From assembly GCF_017573545.1 (NCBI RefSeq), contig NZ_JAGEOK010000035.1:1-64000 (forward strand): a DNA stretch of 64,000 bases, written 5' to 3'. Both the position numbers and the translations under genes were made by a program. The notes under the pieces were generated by a model. That model searched no databases. It had not been told where the DNA came from and saw only the letters and a list, made by a program, of their open reading frames with translations. This DNA is from Actinomadura nitritigenes. GTDB lineage: Bacteria > Actinomycetota > Actinomycetes > Streptosporangiales > Streptosporangiaceae. The stretch's first letter is position 1. Each line of letters starts with the position of its first letter. Below, piece by piece: positions 1 through 9,155 of the stretch.

Positions 1-126
1 GAAGCCGAACGCCGCCGAGCACTCCCGCAATGGCTGCACACCTACAATCACCACCGCGGCCACACCGCACTCGACGGCCAACCACCCGCCAGCCGCGTCC
101 CCAACCTCCATAGACAGAACAGCTAG
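1..126 (+). mobile_element. C-terminal fragment of IS481-type transposase
   Basis: The window opens inside a reading frame that ends with TAG at 124-126. Its last residues include YNHHRGHTALDGQPPASR, which matches the conserved tail of IS481/IS3-type DDE integrase-fold transposases (YN..R.H..L.G..P..R). Only 41 residues are visible, so I cannot tell whether the element is complete to the left. The stop codon overlaps the stop of the convergent repeat-protein gene, and I see no terminal inverted repeat right after it. The element may therefore be a remnant, or its right end may lie inside the neighbouring gene. Confidence 0.75.
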
Positions 127-521
127 CCGTCCACGACCTCGCCGGCGGTGCCCGACGCGCCGGTCCCGAGGCGCCGGACGCGCCGCTCGACGTCCTTGCG
201 GGCGCCGTCGGTGCCGGGCGCCGCGTCCGTCTCGAGGTTCCCGGCGTCCGCGCTGGAGCCGGTCCCGATGTGCTTGACGCGCCGCCGCACGTCCGCCCGG
301 GCCTCCCTGGTCCGGGGACCCTCGTCCGGCGGCACGTCGCCGGTGTCCTCGTGCCCGCCGGTCCCCATGTGCCTGATACGGCGCTCGGCGTCCTTCCCGC
401 CGCCGCCGGTCTCCGTGCCGTCGCCGAGCGTCCCGCGCTCGCCGCTCGCGCCGGTGCCGACGTTCCTGACGCGGCGCGCCACGTCCGCCTCGGCGTCCTT
501 CCCGCCGGATGCCCCGCTCAT
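123..521 (-). CDS. Small four-repeat GTG-motif protein, unknown function
   Basis: A 132-residue protein I do not recognise. It consists of four imperfect repeats of 31-33 residues, each with the core D-[AV]-x-R-R-[VI]-[RK]-x-[VMIL]-G-T-G followed by a Gly/Ser/Asp/Glu-rich spacer; the GTG tripeptides fall at about residues 22-24, 53-55, 86-88 and 119-121. There is no signal peptide, membrane segment or cysteine. A purine-rich GGGGGAG lies about 5 bases before the ATG, which supports real translation. The stop codon sits in the CTAG that also ends the convergent transposase fragment, so the 3' end may have been created by the insertion. The basic helix-like core with flexible acidic linkers might bind nucleic acid, but that is speculation. 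Confidence 0.6.
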   Translation of the reverse strand: MSGASGGKDAEADVARRVRNVGTGASGERGTLGDGTETGGGGKDAERRIRHMGTGGHEDTGDVPPDEGPRTREARADVRRRVKHIGTGSSADAGNLETDAAPGTDGARKDVERRVRRLGTGASGTAGEVVDG

Positions 522-663
522 CGCGCTCCCCCGTGGCCGATGTCCGTCCAGGCCGCGCCGGCGCGCGCGCCGGGGCTCCCGCCCTCCTGCACGCGCGCCG
601 TCACGTTCCGGCTGATACCCGGCTGGCCAGGGGGCAAGCCTCCGCGAGGGTCCCCCGGCCGCG

Positions 664-3600
664 TCAGCCCCGGGCGATCCCGGCCTCGATCGCCTCGATG
701 ATCCGGGGACGCAGCTCCGCGGCGCCGATGACGGCGTCGACGGAGCCGACCTCGACCGCGCGCCGGATGTCGTGCACGCGGTCGAACTCCGCCGCCACCT
801 CGCCGAGCTTCTCGGCGCGGACCGACGACCGGAGCTCGTCGAGCTCCGCGATCACCGTGGCGCGGCCCGGGCCGGCGGCGGCCGCGACGCGGGCCTCCAG
901 GTCCCGGACGCGGGGATCGGCGGCCGTGCGGGCGTCGACGTCGCGGGCGAACACCGCCGCGGCGGCGGGGGCCCCGCCGAGCACCGAGGCGAACGAGCCC
1001 TCCAGCGCGAACACCGTCATGTTCGGGTTCAGCGCCTTGGAGAACACCACGAACGCGCCGCCGTGGTACCGCGAGATCACGCAGAACACGATGGGCCCGC
1101 GGAAGTTGACGATCGCGCGGCCGATCTCCGCGCCGTACTCCAGCTGGAGCTTGCGCATCGACTCCGGCGAGCCGTCGAACCCCGACAGGTTCGCCAGCAC
1201 CACCAGCGGGCGGTTGCCGCTGGCCGCGTTGATCGCCCGCGCGGCCTTCTTCGACGACCGCGGGAACAGCGTTCCCGCGGTGTAGGCGTCCGGGCCGTCG
1301 GTGGGCGGGAAGCCGTGCCGCGGCACCGCCCGCGACTCGATGCCGAGCAGGCACACCGGGACGCCGCCGAGATGGACGTCCTGGACGACCGCGGTGTCCG
1401 CGTCGGCCATGCCCGCCCAGCGCTCCAGCACCGGGTGGTCCTGGTCGGACAGCGCCCGCATCACGGTGCGGATGTCGAACGGCTTCTTGCGGTCCGGGTT
1501 GGCCTCGGCGGAGAAGATCTCGCCGACGGTGGTGAAGTCGCTGCCCTCGACGACGTGCGGGAAGCCGGAGACGTCGCGGTCGGCCGGGTCGGACGTCGGT
1601 GCCCGGCGCGGCCCCCGCTCCCCCGGCACGACGTAGGTGTGGTCGTAGTGCGCCATGAGGATGTCCCGCGCGGCGGCCAGGTTCGGCGCCCAGTACTGCG
1701 CCTGCCCGTTCGGGCCCATCACCCGGTCGTAGCCGCCGATGCCGAAGTTGTCCTCGGCCGACACGCCGCCGGAGAAGTCGAGCGCCTGCTTGCCGGTCAG
1801 CACCATCGCCGAGTCCGGGGTCATCACGAGGACGCCCTTGGTGTGCATCAGCATCGTCGCCTCGGCGTTCCAGTACGGCTGGGCCCCGACGTTGATGCCC
1901 GCGACGACGATGTTGATCTCGCCGCCGTCCTGGGTGAACTCGACGATCCGCTTGAGCGCGGCGGCGACCCAGTCCATGTTCTCGGTGCCGGACTCCATGG
2001 AGATCCGGGCGCCCGCGGACAGCGCGTACCACTCCAGCGGCACCCGCATCCGCTCGGCCAGGTCCAGCGCGGCGATCACCCGGCGGCACTCCGGCTCCGA
2101 CAGGGCGCCGAGCGCCTTCGTCGGGTCGCCGAGCAGCACGACCCGGGTGACCCCTTCCGGGTGCCGGGCGGTCGGCGTGGTGACGACGCCCGCGACCATC
2201 GCCGCGGTGTTGCGCCCCTTCGGCCGGTCGACCGGGACGAGCACGTGGTTCCCCGCCTCGTCGACGGCGAGGTCGTGCTCGGTGAAGTCGCCGAGCATCC
2301 CCGTCAGCTCGTACGGGTACACGGTGTTGCGGCCGCTCGCCCGCAGCACCTTCTGCCGGTAGCCGTCCACCGGCTCGATCGGCTCGTCGGACGGCTCGCC
2401 GACGGTCAGCTCGACGCCGCCCGCGGCGTCGAAGGACAGCCGCACCGCGATCTTGGTCAGCTCGCCGGTGCTCCGGTCGCGCTGCCGCCCGATGAGCAGG
2501 ATCTCCTCCAGCCCGGCGCCCGCGGTCGTCGGCAGCACCCGCCCGACGATCATCTCCAGCTCGGCGCGGGTGAGGTCGATCGGCGGCCACACGTACAGCA
2601 CGATCCGGTTGGTGTCGAACCGGTTCTTCGACGGCCGCCGCGACCGGGCGCGGCGGATCGAGTCGACGCAGGTCGCGATGGAGTACTCCGCCATCGGCAG
2701 GGTGGCGAGCCGGCCCTCGTGGTCGCGCAGCTCGGTCAGGTCGCGGACCTGCGCGAACGCGACGAGGCGGTCGTCGGACGGGTTGTCCCGCGCCACGCAC
2801 TGGAACAGGTAGACCTCCTCGTCCGCCGACGGCAGCCGGGTGAGGTCGAACCGGTTCAGCCGCTCCAGCTGCATCCGCTGCGCGATGTACGGGTGCAGGC
2901 CGCGGATCAGCCGCTCCTCCGCCATCCCGGCGGTGGTCGGGCGGAACGTGAAGTGGTGGTGCATCACGGCGCCGGCGCTGCCCGCGACGGTGGCGGTCAG
3001 CCGGCGGACGCGCGGCGGCAGCGGATGCGCGGCGATGACCTCGTGCAGCGCGGCCGCCATCGCGTCGAAGTCCTCGGGCTGGTTCTCCCAGGCCAGGTAG
3101 ATGTCGGCGTCGATGGCGTCCGCGCCGCCCGCCAGCTCGGCGAGCCCGCGCAGCGCGCCGCCCAGCTCGTCGAAGCGGACCGCGGCGGACACCACCGACG
3201 AGCCCTCGCGCTCGGCGACCACGAACGCGCAGCCCGCGCCGTCGGGGTCGTGTCGGTCGGGGGTGAGGACAGTGCGGACGCCGGTGAGGCCCTTGTTGCC
3301 GTAGTAGCGCCGGGTCAGCACCTCCAGCATGACCGAGTTGTCCCGGTCGTGGCGGACGAGCCGCTGCCCGAGCAGCCGGACGAGCGGCTCGGTGCTGCGC
3401 ACCATCTCGGCGATCCGCTCGGCGCGGTCCGGGGCGTCCGGGTGCGCGTCCAGGTGGCGCAGGTGCCGGCGGACGGCGGCGTAGACGCGGGCGCGGTTGC
3501 GGCGCAGCAGCGGCTGCGCGAACCAGGCGAACACCACGCCGCACGCGAGGTCGTAGACGACCGGGAAGGGCACCTGCGTCGCGGCGACGAGGCGCTCCAG

Positions 3601-6180
3601 CGCGAGGCCGACGGGCTCGCGCAGCGCCTCCGCCGGCGGCGGCTCCAGCAGCCACGCGCGCAGCAGCGCCGTGACGACCGCGGCGTCCGTGGACGCGCGC
3701 TGCTGGGCCAGGAAGATCCGGAACACCGCCGCCTCCAGCTCCGGCGAGCGCTCCAGGTCGGTGACGCCGTAGTGGCCGAGCGCCTTGGCGAGCCTCGCCC
3801 GGAACTCCTCCGGCAGGCCGGCCCGCTCGACGTCGAGGCTCTGCAGGTAGGTGTGGAAGTGCTCGCGGGCGCTGCGCACGTGGCCGGTGCCGGTCCCGTC
3901 GGCTCCGTCGGCGCCGCCGGCCGGGGTGTTGCGGGTCAGCTCGGCGAGGTCGGCGAACACGTCGATGAGCGCCAGCTCCTCCTCCACGGGCCGGTGGCCG
4001 TCCGCGGCGGCCGCCCCGCGCGCGGCGAGGTAGCCGTCGAGCGCCCGGCGCTCGTCGTGCGGGTCGGCGTCGAAGCCCAGCAGCAGGCTGCGCAGCTCCT
4101 CCAGGCCGCGCGCGGCGCGCTCGCGCGCCGGGACCTCGGCGGGCTCGGCGGGCAGGTCGAGCTCGACGGTCCCGGCGACCGCGGCGTCCTCCTCCTCGGT
4201 GCCGTCGGCGAGCGGCTCCAGCCGCAGCAGCGGCGCGCCGGTCTCCACCTGGCCGCCGACGGAGACGACGCACTCCTTCAGCCGCGCCCTGAACGGCGCG
4301 CGCAGCACCGTCTCCATCTTCATGCTCTCCAGCACCAGCACCGGCGCGCCCGCCTCGACCTCGGCGCCGACCTCCAGCGGCGTCGCGACCACCAGCGCGG
4401 GCGCGGGCGAGCGGACGACGCCGCCCTCGTCCCGGCTGACCCGGTGCGTCACGCCGTCCACCTCGACCAGGTGGATCGGCCCGTGCGTGCCGGTGACGAT
4501 GCGGTACCGGGCGCCGTTGACGACGATCTGCCCGGTGTGCCGGTCGAAGCGGTCGAGCTCGACGGTGGCGGTGCGGACGCCGTCGCCGCCCGCCTCGATG
4601 CCGACGCGGAACCGCTGCGCGCCGACCCGCGCGACGCGCACGCGGTACCCGGCGCCGCGCAGCTTGAGGTCGAGGGGCCGGCCGCTCTCGTGCCGGACCT
4701 GGGGGCGCCCGCCGGACGCCGTCGACAGCAGCCGCCGCCGCTCGGCCTCCTCCTCCGCCTCGTACGCCTCGATGGCGGCGGCCGCCAGCGCGACGGCGGA
4801 GTGCCGGTGCGAGACGAGGTCGCCCTCGCCGCGGACCCGGTCGATCCAGCCGGTGTCGGCGCTGCCGGCGATCACCTCGGGCCGGTCGAGCAGGTCGAGC
4901 ACGAAGCTCTTGTTGGTCGCGCCGCCCTCGATGATGACGGTGGTCTGCGCCATCGCCCGGCGCAGCCGGCCGAGCGCCTCCTCGCGGTCCCGGCCGTAGG
5001 CGATGATCTTGGCGATCATCGAGTCGAAGTCGGCGGGGATGGTGTCGCCCTCGGCGACGCCGGTGTCCACCCGGACGCCGGGCCCGGCGGGCAGGTCCAG
5101 CCGGGCGATGCGGCCCGGGGACGGGGCGAAGTCGCGGTCGGGGTCCTCGGCGTTCAGCCGGGCCTCGACGGCGTGCCCGCGCTCCACCGGGGGCGCGCCC
5201 TCCAGCCGCCCGCCGGACGCCACGTGCAGCTGCGCCTTGACCAGGTCGAAGCCGGTGGTGGACTCGGTGATCGGGTGCTCGACCTGGAGGCGGGTGTTGA
5301 CCTCCAGGAACGCCAGCAGGTCCTCGCCCGGGTGGTAGAGGAACTCGACGGTCGCCGCGCCGCGGTAGCCGACCGCGACCGCGAGCCGCTCGGCGGACGC
5401 CTTGAGCTCGGCGGCCCGCGCGGGCGGCAGCACCGGCGACGCCGACTCCTCGATGATCTTCTGGTTGCGGCGCTGCACCGAGCAGTCGCGGACGCCGAGC
5501 GCCCACGCGGTCTCGCCGTCGGCGATCACCTGGACCTCGACGTGCCGGGCGCCGGTGACCAGGCGTTCCAGGAAGACGACGCCGCTGCCGAACGCGCGCG
5601 CGGCCTCCTGGCTGGTGCGCTCGTAGGCGTCGTCGAGCTCGGCCTCGCTGGTGATGACGCGGATGCCGCGCCCGCCGCCGCCGGCGGTCGCCTTCAGCAT
5701 CAGCGGGTAGCCGATCTCCGCCGCCGCGGCGCGGGCGGCGTCGAGGGTCTCGACGGCGCCGCGGCTCCACGGCGCGACCGGGACCCCGACCTCCTCGGCG
5801 ATCAGCTTCGCGCCGATCTTGTCGCCGAGCCGGCGCATCGCGTCCGCGCTCGGCCCGACGAAGGTGACGCCGGCCTTCTCGCACACCTCGGCGAACGCCG
5901 GGTCCTCGGCGACGAAGCCCCAGCCGACCCAGGCGGCGTCGGCGCCGGTCTCGACCAGCGCGCGTTCGAGCGCCTTCAGGTCGAGGTACGGGCGCGCGGA
6001 CGCGGGACCGAGGTCGTAGGACAGGTCCGCCTCGCGCACGAAGGTGGCGGTCCGGTCGACGTCGGTGTACAGGGCGACGGTCTCGATCCGTGTCCCGGTC
6101 TCCGCGGCGATGTCCCGTACGGCGTGGATGAGCCGCATGGCGGCCTCACCACGGTTGACGATGGCGACACGACTGAACAC
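664..6180 (-). CDS. Fused multidomain acyl-CoA carboxylase (BC-BCCP-CT)
   Basis: A single 1838-residue biotin-dependent carboxylase that should convert an acyl-CoA (acetyl- or propionyl-CoA, for fatty-acid precursor supply) to the malonyl-type product. In order it has a biotin carboxylase domain (about 1-450, with the ATP-grasp loop KATAGGGGRGIR near 165 and NTRLQVEH near 297), a biotinyl domain (ESMKM, biotin Lys about 621), a long central region (about 700-1260) like that of eukaryotic-type ACC, and a carboxyltransferase region (about 1275-1838, with SGGVSAEDNFGIGGYD and NLSGFDGSPESMRK). An upstream ATG in the same frame exists, but I place the start at GTG 6180, where the protein begins VFSRVAIVNRGEAAMRLI and AGGAGGG lies 9 bases upstream. 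It stands alone, without separate alpha or beta subunit genes. Actinomycetes often carry such fused paralogues besides the AccA3/AccD system; the acyl substrate cannot be told from sequence. Confidence 0.9.
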   Translation of the reverse strand: MFSRVAIVNRGEAAMRLIHAVRDIAAETGTRIETVALYTDVDRTATFVREADLSYDLGPASARPYLDLKALERALVETGADAAWVGWGFVAEDPAFAEVCEKAGVTFVGPSADAMRRLGDKIGAKLIAEEVGVPVAPWSRGAVETLDAARAAAAEIGYPLMLKATAGGGGRGIRVITSEAELDDAYERTSQEAARAFGSGVVFLERLVTGARHVEVQVIADGETAWALGVRDCSVQRRNQKIIEESASPVLPPARAAELKASAERLAVAVGYRGAATVEFLYHPGEDLLAFLEVNTRLQVEHPITESTTGFDLVKAQLHVASGGRLEGAPPVERGHAVEARLNAEDPDRDFAPSPGRIARLDLPAGPGVRVDTGVAEGDTIPADFDSMIAKIIAYGRDREEALGRLRRAMAQTTVIIEGGATNKSFVLDLLDRPEVIAGSADTGWIDRVRGEGDLVSHRHSAVALAAAAIEAYEAEEEAERRRLLSTASGGRPQVRHESGRPLDLKLRGAGYRVRVARVGAQRFRVGIEAGGDGVRTATVELDRFDRHTGQIVVNGARYRIVTGTHGPIHLVEVDGVTHRVSRDEGGVVRSPAPALVVATPLEVGAEVEAGAPVLVLESMKMETVLRAPFRARLKECVVSVGGQVETGAPLLRLEPLADGTEEEDAAVAGTVELDLPAEPAEVPARERAARGLEELRSLLLGFDADPHDERRALDGYLAARGAAAADGHRPVEEELALIDVFADLAELTRNTPAGGADGADGTGTGHVRSAREHFHTYLQSLDVERAGLPEEFRARLAKALGHYGVTDLERSPELEAAVFRIFLAQQRASTDAAVVTALLRAWLLEPPPAEALREPVGLALERLVAATQVPFPVVYDLACGVVFAWFAQPLLRRNRARVYAAVRRHLRHLDAHPDAPDRAERIAEMVRSTEPLVRLLGQRLVRHDRDNSVMLEVLTRRYYGNKGLTGVRTVLTPDRHDPDGAGCAFVVAEREGSSVVSAAVRFDELGGALRGLAELAGGADAIDADIYLAWENQPEDFDAMAAALHEVIAAHPLPPRVRRLTATVAGSAGAVMHHHFTFRPTTAGMAEERLIRGLHPYIAQRMQLERLNRFDLTRLPSADEEVYLFQCVARDNPSDDRLVAFAQVRDLTELRDHEGRLATLPMAEYSIATCVDSIRRARSRRPSKNRFDTNRIVLYVWPPIDLTRAELEMIVGRVLPTTAGAGLEEILLIGRQRDRSTGELTKIAVRLSFDAAGGVELTVGEPSDEPIEPVDGYRQKVLRASGRNTVYPYELTGMLGDFTEHDLAVDEAGNHVLVPVDRPKGRNTAAMVAGVVTTPTARHPEGVTRVVLLGDPTKALGALSEPECRRVIAALDLAERMRVPLEWYALSAGARISMESGTENMDWVAAALKRIVEFTQDGGEINIVVAGINVGAQPYWNAEATMLMHTKGVLVMTPDSAMVLTGKQALDFSGGVSAEDNFGIGGYDRVMGPNGQAQYWAPNLAAARDILMAHYDHTYVVPGERGPRRAPTSDPADRDVSGFPHVVEGSDFTTVGEIFSAEANPDRKKPFDIRTVMRALSDQDHPVLERWAGMADADTAVVQDVHLGGVPVCLLGIESRAVPRHGFPPTDGPDAYTAGTLFPRSSKKAARAINAASGNRPLVVLANLSGFDGSPESMRKLQLEYGAEIGRAIVNFRGPIVFCVISRYHGGAFVVFSKALNPNMTVFALEGSFASVLGGAPAAAAVFARDVDARTAADPRVRDLEARVAAAAGPGRATVIAELDELRSSVRAEKLGEVAAEFDRVHDIRRAVEVGSVDAVIGAAELRPRIIEAIEAGIARG

Positions 6181-6378
6181 GCGACCGAGCCCTCCTGTAG
6201 ACCACGATGTCCGCCGGGAACGACGGCTCTCGGCTGTGCCCACCCTTCCGGTTACCCGCCGGTAGCTCCATGTCGCTGACATCGCATGCTGCGCGGCCCG
6301 AGTTGTGGGAAACGTGCAAAAGCCGGACCGCCGCCGGGTGCCGGCGGACTCCCCTCGGGCGGGGCGGCGCCGATCGCT
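6181..6378. other. Gene-free leader region upstream of the fused carboxylase
   Basis: About 200 bases between the carboxylase start and the stop of the SpoIIE-type phosphatase gene, both on the minus strand. It should hold the carboxylase promoter and the ribosome-binding sequence at 6190-6196. I see no convincing -10/-35 pair or large hairpin. Confidence 0.4.
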
Positions 6379-8430
6379 TCAGCGGCCGGCCGGCGGCGGC
6401 ACGCGCAGGGCGATCATGGCGAGGTCGTCGATGCCGGCGGTCGGCAGGCGGGTGAGCAGCCCGTCGCAGAACGCCGGCAGCGAACGGCGGGCGAGCCGCC
6501 CGGCCTGCTCGCACAGCCGCTCCAGCCCCCTGTCCAGATGCTCGCCCGGCCGCTCGACCAGGCCGTCGGTGTAGAGGAGCACCGTGCAGCCGGGCGGCAG
6601 GCGGACCTGCGCGCTCCGGTACGGCTCGTCGAACAGCGGCCCGAGGCCGAGGAGCGGGTTGGCGCCGTCCTCCAGCAGGCGGACGCCGCCGTCCGGGCAG
6701 ACCAGGACGGGCGGCGGGTGCCCGGCCACCGCGTAGTCGAGCCGCATCCCGTCCGGCCCGTCGTCGGCGACGCGGGCCAGGGCGCAGGTGGCCGAGCCGT
6801 CCGGGATCAGCGTCTCCATCGCGATGTTCAGCCGGCGCAGGACGTCCCCGGGGCGCTCCCGGCGGTCGACGATCAGGCCCCGCAGGATGTTCCGCAGCTG
6901 GCTCATCGCCACCGTCGCGGCGAGGTCGTGCCCGGTGGCGTCCCCGATGGCCAGCACGGCGGCGCCGTCCGGCGGCACGAACGAGTCGTACCAGTCGCCG
7001 CCGACCTCGGCGGTCGCCGGGCTGGCCCGGTACCGCGCGACGATCTCCAGGCCGGGCACCACGGGCGGCTCGGCGAGCAGGCCGTGCTGCAGCGCCAGCG
7101 CCACCCGCTGGGTGCGGTGGTACTCGATCGCGCTGCTCAGCGCGTCGTGTGCGTGGTCGAACATCTGCCGCATCAGGTCGACGTCGTCGCGGCTCAGCGG
7201 CTCGCGCTCCCCGCAGACGGCGGCGGTCACCACGGCCGCCACGGTCCCGTCCACGGTCACCGGCATCACCACCACGCTGTTGGCGCCGGCCGCGGCCAGC
7301 CATTCGGTCGTGCCCTCGGGCAGCAGACCCGCCGGCGGACGTCCCTGCGGGAAGGTGTGGTGCAGCGGGCGGCTCCGCTGCACGGTCCGGGTGAACCCGC
7401 TGTCGGCGGCGTACCACTCCCGGCCGAACGGCGGCTGCCGCGGCAGGTCCGCCCGCGCGGCCGTGGCGACGCGCTCGGCGAGGAGCGGCGCGCCCGCCGG
7501 GCGGTCCACGTAGTCGGGCAGCAGGTGGACGCCGCAGCCGTCGGCCAGCGCCGGGACGAGCACGTCGGCCAGCGCCCCGAGCATCTCCCGCAGCCCGGTG
7601 CGCTCGGCGGTCGCGGTGGCGGCTCCGTCGAGCAGCCGCCTGCGGAACTCGCGCTGCCACTGCTGCTCGATGTCGGTGCAGGTGCCCACCCATTCCATCA
7701 CGACGCCGTTCTCGTGCACCGGCGCGGCGTTGACCTGGAAGTGCCCGTATCCGCCGTCGACCGTCCGGAGCCGGTAGACGTACCGCCAGGGACGGGCCTG
7801 CGCGAGCGCCCGCTCCCACGACCGCGCGGTCTCCTCGCGGTCCTCGGGGTGCAGCGCCTGCTGCCAGCCCTTGCCGCGGAACCCCTCCCAGGACTGGCCG
7901 GTCACCCGCTCCCAGCCCGGGCTCGGTTCGACGGGCTCCCCCGCCGGGTTCGTCACCCACACGATCTCGGCGCTCACCCGGATGAGGCTCTGGAACCTGC
8001 GCAGGGCGCGGTGCTGCTCCCCGGCCGTGCGGCCGGCCCGCCGGGCCGCGCCGGCGTGCTCGCTGACGTCCACGCCCACCGCCAGCACCGCCGGCTCGTC
8101 GCCGGGCACCCGGGTCAGGCTGAAGGAGAAGAAGCGCTCCTCGTAGCCGGTGTCGGGGAAGAACAGGCTGATCGGGGCCTCGGCGAGGGTGACCGGCTCC
8201 CCGCCGGCCAGCACGCGTTCGAGGAGGTGGAAGTAGCCGCGCTGGACGAGGTCGCCGAACGCCCGGCGGACCGGCTCGCCGATCGACCGCTCGCCGAAGG
8301 TCGAGCGGAAGGCGATGTTCGTGTACGCCAGGCGCTGCTCCGGCCCGCTGATGACGGCGACGATGGCGGGCGCGGCGTCGAACGCCTCGGGCGCGAGGCC
8401 GCCGTCCCCCTCCTGCCGGTCATCGACCAT
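6379..8430 (-). CDS. PAS-PAS-GAF-SpoIIE serine phosphatase
   Basis: A 683-residue cytoplasmic sensor phosphatase of the PP2C/RsbU type. Two PAS-like regions (about 15-140 and 150-270, the second ending in the PAC-like MEWVGTCTDIEQQWQ) precede a GAF-like region (about 290-430). The C-terminal SpoIIE domain (about 460-683) shows VGGDWYD, GDATGHDLAA and a terminal DDLAM, the expected metal-binding acidic positions. Such proteins in actinomycetes usually dephosphorylate an anti-anti-sigma factor (STAS protein). No STAS or anti-sigma kinase gene is adjacent, so its partner must be elsewhere. The start at 8430 has GGGGGAG about 6 bases upstream. Confidence 0.88.
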   Translation of the reverse strand: MVDDRQEGDGGLAPEAFDAAPAIVAVISGPEQRLAYTNIAFRSTFGERSIGEPVRRAFGDLVQRGYFHLLERVLAGGEPVTLAEAPISLFFPDTGYEERFFSFSLTRVPGDEPAVLAVGVDVSEHAGAARRAGRTAGEQHRALRRFQSLIRVSAEIVWVTNPAGEPVEPSPGWERVTGQSWEGFRGKGWQQALHPEDREETARSWERALAQARPWRYVYRLRTVDGGYGHFQVNAAPVHENGVVMEWVGTCTDIEQQWQREFRRRLLDGAATATAERTGLREMLGALADVLVPALADGCGVHLLPDYVDRPAGAPLLAERVATAARADLPRQPPFGREWYAADSGFTRTVQRSRPLHHTFPQGRPPAGLLPEGTTEWLAAAGANSVVVMPVTVDGTVAAVVTAAVCGEREPLSRDDVDLMRQMFDHAHDALSSAIEYHRTQRVALALQHGLLAEPPVVPGLEIVARYRASPATAEVGGDWYDSFVPPDGAAVLAIGDATGHDLAATVAMSQLRNILRGLIVDRRERPGDVLRRLNIAMETLIPDGSATCALARVADDGPDGMRLDYAVAGHPPPVLVCPDGGVRLLEDGANPLLGLGPLFDEPYRSAQVRLPPGCTVLLYTDGLVERPGEHLDRGLERLCEQAGRLARRSLPAFCDGLLTRLPTAGIDDLAMIALRVPPPAGR

Positions 8431-8500
8431 GGCGTCTCCCCCAGTCGCCGCCCAGGTCGCTATCGGCTCATCTCCACCTCAACATACATCGGGCCCCCTC

Positions 8501-9150
8501 TCACCGGCGCTCCGGGCTCGCCGGGGCCCGCCCGTCCCCGCCGCCCTCCTCGGGGGCGCGCAGGCCGAGCGCGGGCGCGATCACGTGGTCGACGTAGCCG
8601 TGCAGGAAGCCGAGGTCGACGTCCTCGCCGAGGACGGCCTCGCCGCCCAGCGTGCCGAGCAGCATGTACTTGACGTACGGGAGGGCCTTGCAGCCGGCGG
8701 GGACCTCGCCCCGAGCGACGCCGCGGGCCAGGACGGCGTCGAGCGCGGCGAGCCCCGGCTCGACGATGGCCTGCCGGACGGCGGCCATCAGCCGGGGGTC
8801 GCGGTGGATGGCGTGGGCGACCGCCCGGTTCATGCCGCGGTCCAGGGCGGCCATCTGGTGGTACCGGCCGATGTAGGCCTTCAGGTCGCCGAGCAGGTTC
8901 CCGGTGTCGACGGCCTCGACCTCGGGCGGGCCGAGCGAGCGCAGCGCCGCGATGACGAGCTCGGGCTTGCCCCCCACTGCCGGTAGATGGTGGCCTTGCT
9001 CATCCGGGCGCGCCCGGCGACGTCCTCCACGCTGAGGGCCTCGTAGCCCACCTCGCGGAGCCGGTCGAGGACGAGCGCGTACAGCTCGGCCGCGCGGTCG
9101 GGCGAGATGCGGCTGCGCCTGCGGACCGGGGGTCGCGTCTGCGGGCCCAT
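8501..9150 (-). pseudogene. TetR-family regulator, frameshifted in a G tract
   Basis: The first part (ATG at 9150) encodes a TetR helix-turn-helix ending in ARMSKATIYRQWG. The frame then runs into unrelated residues and stops at 8881. The natural continuation, GKPELVIAALRSL followed by a TetR ligand-binding domain, is found in another frame down to 8501. The switch point is the run of six C at 8970-8975 (G on the coding strand); one more G would restore a single protein of about 216 residues. It is either a pseudogene, a phase-variable tract or a sequencing error. It starts 5 bases after the GntR-like gene and so looks like the last gene of the importer operon. Confidence 0.8.
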
Positions 9151-9155
9151 GGCGG

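Noticed and set aside
772..6279. An 1835-codon open frame on the plus strand opposite the carboxylase gene, and similar long antisense frames opposite narG, the CoA ligase and others
   Set aside because: They are rich in Arg, Gly, Pro and Ala, with no domain motifs, and mirror genes whose motifs are unambiguous. Long antisense frames are expected at this GC content.
8970..8975. Programmed ribosomal frameshifting in the TetR gene
   Set aside because: Six G alone is not a recognised slippery heptamer, and I see no stimulatory structure. Pseudogene or sequencing error is simpler, although it cannot be excluded.
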